Below are positions 59,673 through 64,000 of a stretch of 64,000 nt of DNA, piece after piece (positions within the stretch are counted from its first letter, which is position 1; the number at the start of each line of letters is the position of its first letter). A model generated the notes under the pieces. That model was given only the letters and a program-made list of their open reading frames with translations, searched no databases and was not told the DNA's origin. The stretch spans positions 223,319 through 287,318 of the forward strand of contig NZ_FOKA01000004.1 in assembly GCF_900111925.1 (NCBI RefSeq), in the 5' to 3' direction. Source of the DNA: Cellulomonas marina (lineage in GTDB: Bacteria > Actinomycetota > Actinomycetes > Actinomycetales > Cellulomonadaceae). A program made the translations under genes and the position numbers.

Positions 59673-60787
59673 GGAACGGTCGGCGCCAGCGTCAGGGCCT
59701 GGGCCAACGCCTCAAGACGTGCCTGGCGCTGTGGCTCTTCGGTGGTCGCACCCCTTGAAGCCAACTTGTAACGCCGCACCCAGTCGTCATAGGTGTCGGA
59801 AGGGTCCGGCATACCGCCCTCTGCGACCTCCCGCGCCGGGTCCACTTCATACTGTCCGACAGCGCGCATGAACCGTCGATACGCATCGCCGAAGGCGGCA
59901 TGGTCAACAGGCTTTTCCGGCAGCCGAGCTACGTATGCCCAGAGCGTGTAAAAGTGCATGAAAGGCTGCGCAACCTGTGCGACCACGCCGGTCTCGCGAT
60001 CAAGGTCGGCTAGCCAATCACGAACAGCAAAGAAGTGTCTCCTGAAGTCATCCACGTCGAAGTCGCTCTCATCGGCCTCGACCTCGTCGTACTCGGCGAA
60101 GAAGGAATCGATGTCTTCCTGGTCGAAGCCGGACACCCGCCGCCGCATCACCGTCATCGCAAGTTCTGCAAGGTTCTGCACGTCGGTCATACGCTTTTCT
60201 TTTGCCGCGGTGTTGATCTTAAATACCGTCCAGATCGGCTGAGCGGCCTCTTCTTCCAGGAAACGAATCATCCAGCCGTCGAAGCGTGCATGGCGCAGTT
60301 CCTGCGGCGTCAGTTTCCTGGAGTTCTTGTTGAGCCGTTCGAAGACCTCCTGAACAAACGTTGGCGAGACGTCGTCAACCTCCTCAATAGTCACGCGGTA
60401 ATTCCACAGCCGCGACTTGGCCTCGTCGTCGGTGAGGTCTCGCCATCGTTTGCCATCAAAGCGCAAGTCACCGAACTCTTTCGGCAAGTACACCTTGTTT
60501 GCCAGGAACATCAAGACCGTGCTTATGCGCTGTTTGCCGTCTACCACGTGGTACATCGACTCGCCGGTGGCGAAGTCGATGGTCTTGTGCAGGAAGACGG
60601 CTGGCGATGGATAGTTCTTGAAAATCGTGTCCATGAAGTAGCGACGGTCGCGCGGTGTCCAAACGCTCCTGCGCTGGTATGGGGGGTCAAGGTCAAGTTG
60701 CCCGCGCCGATGTTGCTCCAAAAGCCAACTCAGGTCCTGAGTCAGGACAATTCGATTGACAGTTGCGTACGGTGACTCGATTGACAC
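59669..60787 (-). CDS. DUF262 (GmrSD N-terminal-like) domain protein
   Basis: This 372-residue protein has DUF262 motifs DLDPPYQRRSVWTPRDRRYF (residues 32-51) and YHVVDGKQRISTVLMFLANK (79-98), the ParB-like D-G-Q/K-Q-R active-site signature. FVQEVFERLNKNSRKLTPQE is also typical. DUF262 occurs in GmrSD-type modified-DNA restriction and many defence proteins, where it binds nucleotides and may nick DNA. No C-terminal DUF1524 HNH nuclease is present; a unique helical domain of about 200 residues ends the protein. The RelA/SpoT-fold gene starts within its stop codon. The two-gene pairing suggests sensor plus effector. Confidence 0.88.
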   Translation of the reverse strand: MSIESPYATVNRIVLTQDLSWLLEQHRRGQLDLDPPYQRRSVWTPRDRRYFMDTIFKNYPSPAVFLHKTIDFATGESMYHVVDGKQRISTVLMFLANKVYLPKEFGDLRFDGKRWRDLTDDEAKSRLWNYRVTIEEVDDVSPTFVQEVFERLNKNSRKLTPQELRHARFDGWMIRFLEEEAAQPIWTVFKINTAAKEKRMTDVQNLAELAMTVMRRRVSGFDQEDIDSFFAEYDEVEADESDFDVDDFRRHFFAVRDWLADLDRETGVVAQVAQPFMHFYTLWAYVARLPEKPVDHAAFGDAYRRFMRAVGQYEVDPAREVAEGGMPDPSDTYDDWVRRYKLASRGATTEEPQRQARLEALAQALTLAPTVP

Positions 60788-61308
60788 TTGCCCTCGATTC
60801 CGGGTGGCAATCCGCGCCTCAGCACGCGGCTACCCTCCGACGCTATCAGCGGGACCAGTGGCGGAGCCACGCCGCCGTCAGCCGGGAGAGCGCCGCTTGG
60901 AGCCTGTGCCTTGATGCCGGGAGAGACGACTCGCAAAGGGAGAGGGAAGCCGCCGCGGCTGTCAGCCTCCCGCGCGGCAGCCCGCTTGCTCATGCATGCG
61001 CCCCGCTTCGCACGAAGTGCAAGCGGAGGCCAGAAGCCGTCATCGGCCCAATGGGCCAGCAGGGGGCCCGGGGCTTCGGCGACGGTCGTCGAACGCCGAG
61101 TCGTCGTCATGGCACGGGACACCCGGTGGTCGGTGGACTCGGCCCGGGAGCGATGACGGGTTCGCGTCGGACCGTCGGGGTGCGAGCAACAGCGCCTGCC
61201 CCCTGAGCCAACGACAGCACCGCAGAGGTTGTCGGCCGACTTGCCTATGTGCCACGAAGACCAGGCGGGGCGGTCCAGGCGGCGGCTCCCGGGTGGCAGC
61301 GCGCCGTG
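60788..61308. other. intergenic region, DUF262 promoter and decayed sequence
   Basis: 521 bases with no recognisable gene. The promoter of the DUF262-RelA/SpoT unit should be here. The many short open frames on both strands look like degenerate mobile-element DNA. The G+C is higher than in the defence genes. Confidence 0.45.
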
Positions 61309-63060
61309 ATGTGGACGCACATGTCGACGGCTGGGGTCGGGTACACGTACCTGACCCAGCATTTCGCTGCGGGCGATACCGACCTCGAGCCTGGGCAAAC
61401 GCTGAAACAGTCCTACCATCAGACAGGCAGCCCCGCTGGCCGGTGGCAGGGTGCCGGCTTCGTTGGGCTGGGCGTCGGCGCGGTCGAGCAGCTCGTGCTC
61501 GGGGCACACGTCAGCGAACGGGCGATGACCGCGTTCTTCCGAGACGGTAACGGCTCCGTCACCGGGGCGCCTCTCGGGCGGCCGTACAACCGCTACGGGC
61601 CGCCAGTGCAGGGCGGCGATGATGGTCGCGGTGCGCAGCGCCGGCCTGCTGTCGTCGGTTACGACCTTGAGCTCACCGTGCCGAAGTCTGTCTCGGTCTT
61701 GTGGGCCGCGCCGACGACCGGACCCGATCCACCGCCTACGCCGCACATCGGGCGGCTCTCGGCCCGCCTTGGCGTCGTCGAAAGGTGCGTCATCCGCACC
61801 CGGGTCGGGGAGGCGGGCGACGGCAGGTCACCACACTAAGCATGATTGCAGCCGCGTTCGACCACTGGGATATCCGCGCAATCGATCCGAATGTGTACAA
61901 GCACGCCGTCGTCGCGGACAAGGTGCAGGGTCCGGACGGGATCTGGCGGTCGGTGGATCGCAAGACGGTCCACGCGGCGACCATTATCGTCTCTGAGCTG
62001 TGCGATTCCGTGCTCGCCGACGAGGTCGCCCGCCGACTCCCGGTCCGATGCTCGCATCGCGACCGCGGCCCTCGACGGAATCCCGTGTTCGAGATCGACG
62101 ACATCGACGACGCCGTCCTGGCGCACTTCTCGGTTTGCTCGGAGCAGATCCGCTGCGCCGAGCAGGATTGGGCCGCCAAGTTCGTCGCGGACCACGGTCG
62201 GGAGCCGACGCGAGTCGAAACGACGAAGGCTCGCCAGTACCTCGCGCGGACCATCCGGCCACCGAAGACTGTCCGGCCCCTGGCCGAGCTGCTGACCGAG
62301 TGGGCCAACCACGCCCGCGCGCTCACCGGCGCCGCCAGGACCTCGCGGCCAGGGCCTACAAGGGCGGTACGGGCGCGCGCTGCACTTCACGACATCGGGC
62401 CCGATGTGCGGGCGATGATGAAAGACCAGCTGCTGGCCGAGGTCTCGGCCAAGCGGTCGGTGTGGACCACGTGGAACCCCGCCACCGAGGCCCTGCGCGC
62501 CTCCAAGCCTTTGCGCATGGCATAGCCCGCCGAGCGACGCGCGCTCCTTGACACGCTCGTCACCGAAGCGGCTCAGGCCTGCATGCACCCGGACGACACC
62601 CGGGACCCGGACGCCCGCGGGGTCGGCGAGAACGTGTGCACCTCCACCAAGCTGCTCGCCGCGGAACGTGCGCTCATCGTCAGCACCGAGACGGACGCCG
62701 CATGTTCGGCTGGGCAGTCATGCTCGACCGATCGGTCCGCCGGCTGCCGCTTCACTTCGTCGAGCTCGCCCTCGAATCAGGTCGCCGCAGTCGAGGCGAT
62801 CGTGGGCTCCGCCCGTGTGGTTGACGCGCTGCTGGGGCCGGCCGGCTCGGGCAAGACCACCACTCTGCGCGCGCTCACGGACTTCTGGCAGGGCACCGTC
62901 GGCCCGGTGGTGCGCCGGGCGCCGTCCGCCACCGCCGTCCACACCCTGTCCCAGAGCGTCGGGATCGGGTGCGAGACCACCGCCAAGACCGCGCGCGTGG
63001 CGCAACCCGCGCCACCCCTCCGGGGCCACCGTGGCTCCGGAGGACAGCCGTCACACCGAA
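61309..63060 (+). pseudogene. MobF-type relaxase-helicase, decayed
   Basis: The N-terminal relaxase is readable (GVGYTYLTQHFAAGDTDLEP, GYDLELTVPKSVSVLWA, VVERCVIRTRVGE). After one frame change, IAAAFDHWDIRAIDPNVYKH continues the metal-binding region, where relatives have an H-x-H and this copy reads V-Y-K-H. Further in-frame stops follow (62523-62525). Helicase Walker A LLGPAGSGKTTTLRAL appears at about 62830 after another frame change. The gene once encoded a TraA/TrwC-like conjugation protein of an integrative element or plasmid and is now inactive. Confidence 0.82.
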
Positions 63061-63071
63061 GGAGAACCATA

Positions 63072-63220
63072 ATGACCATGCCCACGCGGCCGGAACCCGC
63101 AACCGTCACCCCCGCCCGCCAGTATTGTCGCACCAAGGACGCGGCCGCGGTGCTCGGCGTGCCCGTCCGCACGCTGTGCCACCTGGCCGACACCAGCCAG
63201 ATCCTGTCGATGCCTCGGCA
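63072..63220 (+). pseudogene. excisionase-like helix-turn-helix fragment
   Basis: ATG 63072 follows GGAG and starts a frame with QYCRTKDAAAVLGVPVRTLC and HLADTSQIL, the pattern of the small excisionase or MerR-like HTH found beside integrases. The sequence loses sense near 63220, where the IS481-like fragment begins. It is probably the excisionase of the same lost integrative element. Confidence 0.5.
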
Positions 63221-63306
63221 TGGTTGTGCTGCTTCCGGGTTCGTGGGTGGACCAGAATCCGGCCCTACCGCGCCGACACGGATGTCCGTCGCCCGTCGCC
63301 GGCCGC

Positions 63307-63762
63307 CTACCGCCGACCGGCACGATCACGTGGCGGGCGAAGGTCTTCTTCGAGCACCGCGTCATCGCGGGCCCGTGCCGAACTCGGCGCGAGGGTGCGG
63401 TGGAATCGTTCGATCTTTCCCGTGGTGGTCGGCGACCTCGGCTTGGTCAGCAGGGGCTCGATGCCGTTGCGCCGGCAGATCGCGTCGAACAGCACCTCCG
63501 TAGGCGGGTGGTTGAACCGGCCCGTGGAGACCTTGCCGTGGTCGGTCAGCACCTGCTGGGGGCATCCGTACCTGGTCAACGCCGCGCTGAACGCGTCGCA
63601 GACCTTCTGGGTGCGTTCGGCGCTCATCAGGGCCGCGCACCCGCAGAACCGCGAGTGGTCGTCGACACCGGTCAAGCATTTCTCGCTGGTGCCGTCGACC
63701 AGGCCGACGCAGCCCACGACGTCCATCTGCCACAGCGGGACTGCTGCAGGTTCGGTTGACAC
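63307..63762 (-). pseudogene. IS481-family transposase fragment
   Basis: The DDE catalytic core is readable: first Asp in LWQMDVVGCVGLVDG, second in QVLTDHGKVSTGRF and the Glu in TTGKIERFHRTL. The N-terminal HTH half is missing because the frame runs into an IS3-family end at about 63763. A frame change after HRTL scrambles the C-terminus (correct frame continues RAEFGTGPR). The transposase is inactive. Confidence 0.8.
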
Positions 63763-64000
63763 CTGACCTGTGGGGACGTGTGTCCCCGCTGGAAGGATGT
63801 GTCCCGTGCCCGCACCCTACCCCCAGGAGTTCCGCGACGACGCGGTCGCCCTCGCCCGTAAGGGCGAGGCCCCGATCTCGACGATCGCCAAGGACCTCGG
63901 CATCTCCGAGTCGTGCCTGCGCAACTGGATGAAGGCCGCCGACGTCGAGGCCGGCACCCGGCAGGGCGTCACCGCCAAGGAGTCCGAGCAGCTGCGTGAG
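63763..64000 (+). mobile_element. IS3-family insertion sequence, left end (partial)
   Basis: The element begins near a TGACCTGTGGGGAC end that includes the palindrome GGGGAC-GTGT-GTCCCC, followed by the OrfA gene. Only the first 238 bases are in the window. It interrupts the IS481-like fragment. Confidence 0.65.
63806..64000 (+). CDS. IS3-family transposase OrfA (partial, 3' end beyond window)
   Basis: GTG at 63806, nine bases after GGAAGG, starts PAPYPQEFRDDAVALARKGE, then ISTIAKDLGISESCLRNWMK, the OrfA helix-turn-helix of IS3-family transposases, continuing VTAKESEQLRE to the window edge. An in-frame ATG at 63797 is possible. It appears intact so far. OrfA usually works with OrfB through a programmed frameshift beyond the window. 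Confidence 0.85.
   Translation, partial: MPAPYPQEFRDDAVALARKGEAPISTIAKDLGISESCLRNWMKAADVEAGTRQGVTAKESEQLRE

Overview
The window is high-GC actinobacterial chromosome. A 60-base sample at 26101 is 73% G+C, start codons are often GTG, and most genes sit in ATGA/GTGA-overlapped operons. The gene content suggests a plant-polysaccharide-using relative of Cellulomonas/Cellulosimicrobium: several LacI regulators, a sugar ABC importer lacking its own ATPase, a DUF5107 protein, a sortase-type wall protein and DtxR-type iron control. The genus is inference. No rRNA, tRNA or CRISPR was found.

Left part (1-14.5 kb): a partial DUF5107/TPR protein diverges from an AraC regulator. Then come a flotillin and two overlapping LacI regulators. 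The second LacI has no stop codon and reads in frame into the N-terminal remnant of a GH127-like glycoside hydrolase. After these are an MDR oxidoreductase/TetR pair with twin operators, a sodium:solute symporter with a TetR, and an XRE regulator diverging from an SDR.

14.7-21.4 kb is a minus-strand defence operon: a BPTD_3080-type Res helicase-nuclease, a type III-like Mod methyltransferase with an AT-richer specificity region, a 79-residue protein of unknown function and a DUF3800 protein. 21.7-30.0 kb holds a lipoprotein, then a tightly coupled plus-strand operon for guanidine or urea catabolism: two DUF1989 proteins, a biotin-dependent carboxylase, and allophanate hydrolase split into amidase and C-terminal-domain proteins. 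It ends on a 29-bp tandem repeat whose first TGA is the last stop codon.

30.3-36.5 kb: two related long palindromic elements flank a sugar module (LacI, binding protein, two permeases, esterase). The second permease is frameshifted so that it fuses in frame to the esterase. 36.6-40.6 kb is an iron-siderophore ABC operon behind a DtxR-like box. 40.6-54 kb carries mostly small housekeeping or regulatory genes: GNAT-type acyltransferase, cupin, wall protein, DUF4287, methyltransferase, DivIVA-repeat protein, MarR/VOC, VOC/WYL and an alpha/beta hydrolase beside a LacI pseudogene. It also contains a truncated aldo/keto reductase start.

54-64 kb is a foreign island of clearly lower G+C (60-base samples of 48% and 52%). 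It holds an AlbA_2/Schlafen-type protein with an RRM-like C-terminus, an NPPY DNA methyltransferase without a visible nuclease, and a two-gene unit of DUF262 plus a RelA/SpoT-fold protein. Beyond these lie decayed mobile genes: a MobF relaxase-helicase pseudogene, an excisionase-like fragment, an IS481-type fragment and the start of an IS3-family element. The DUF262-RelA/SpoT pair and the AlbA_2-RRM protein are the best candidates for an undescribed defence system.
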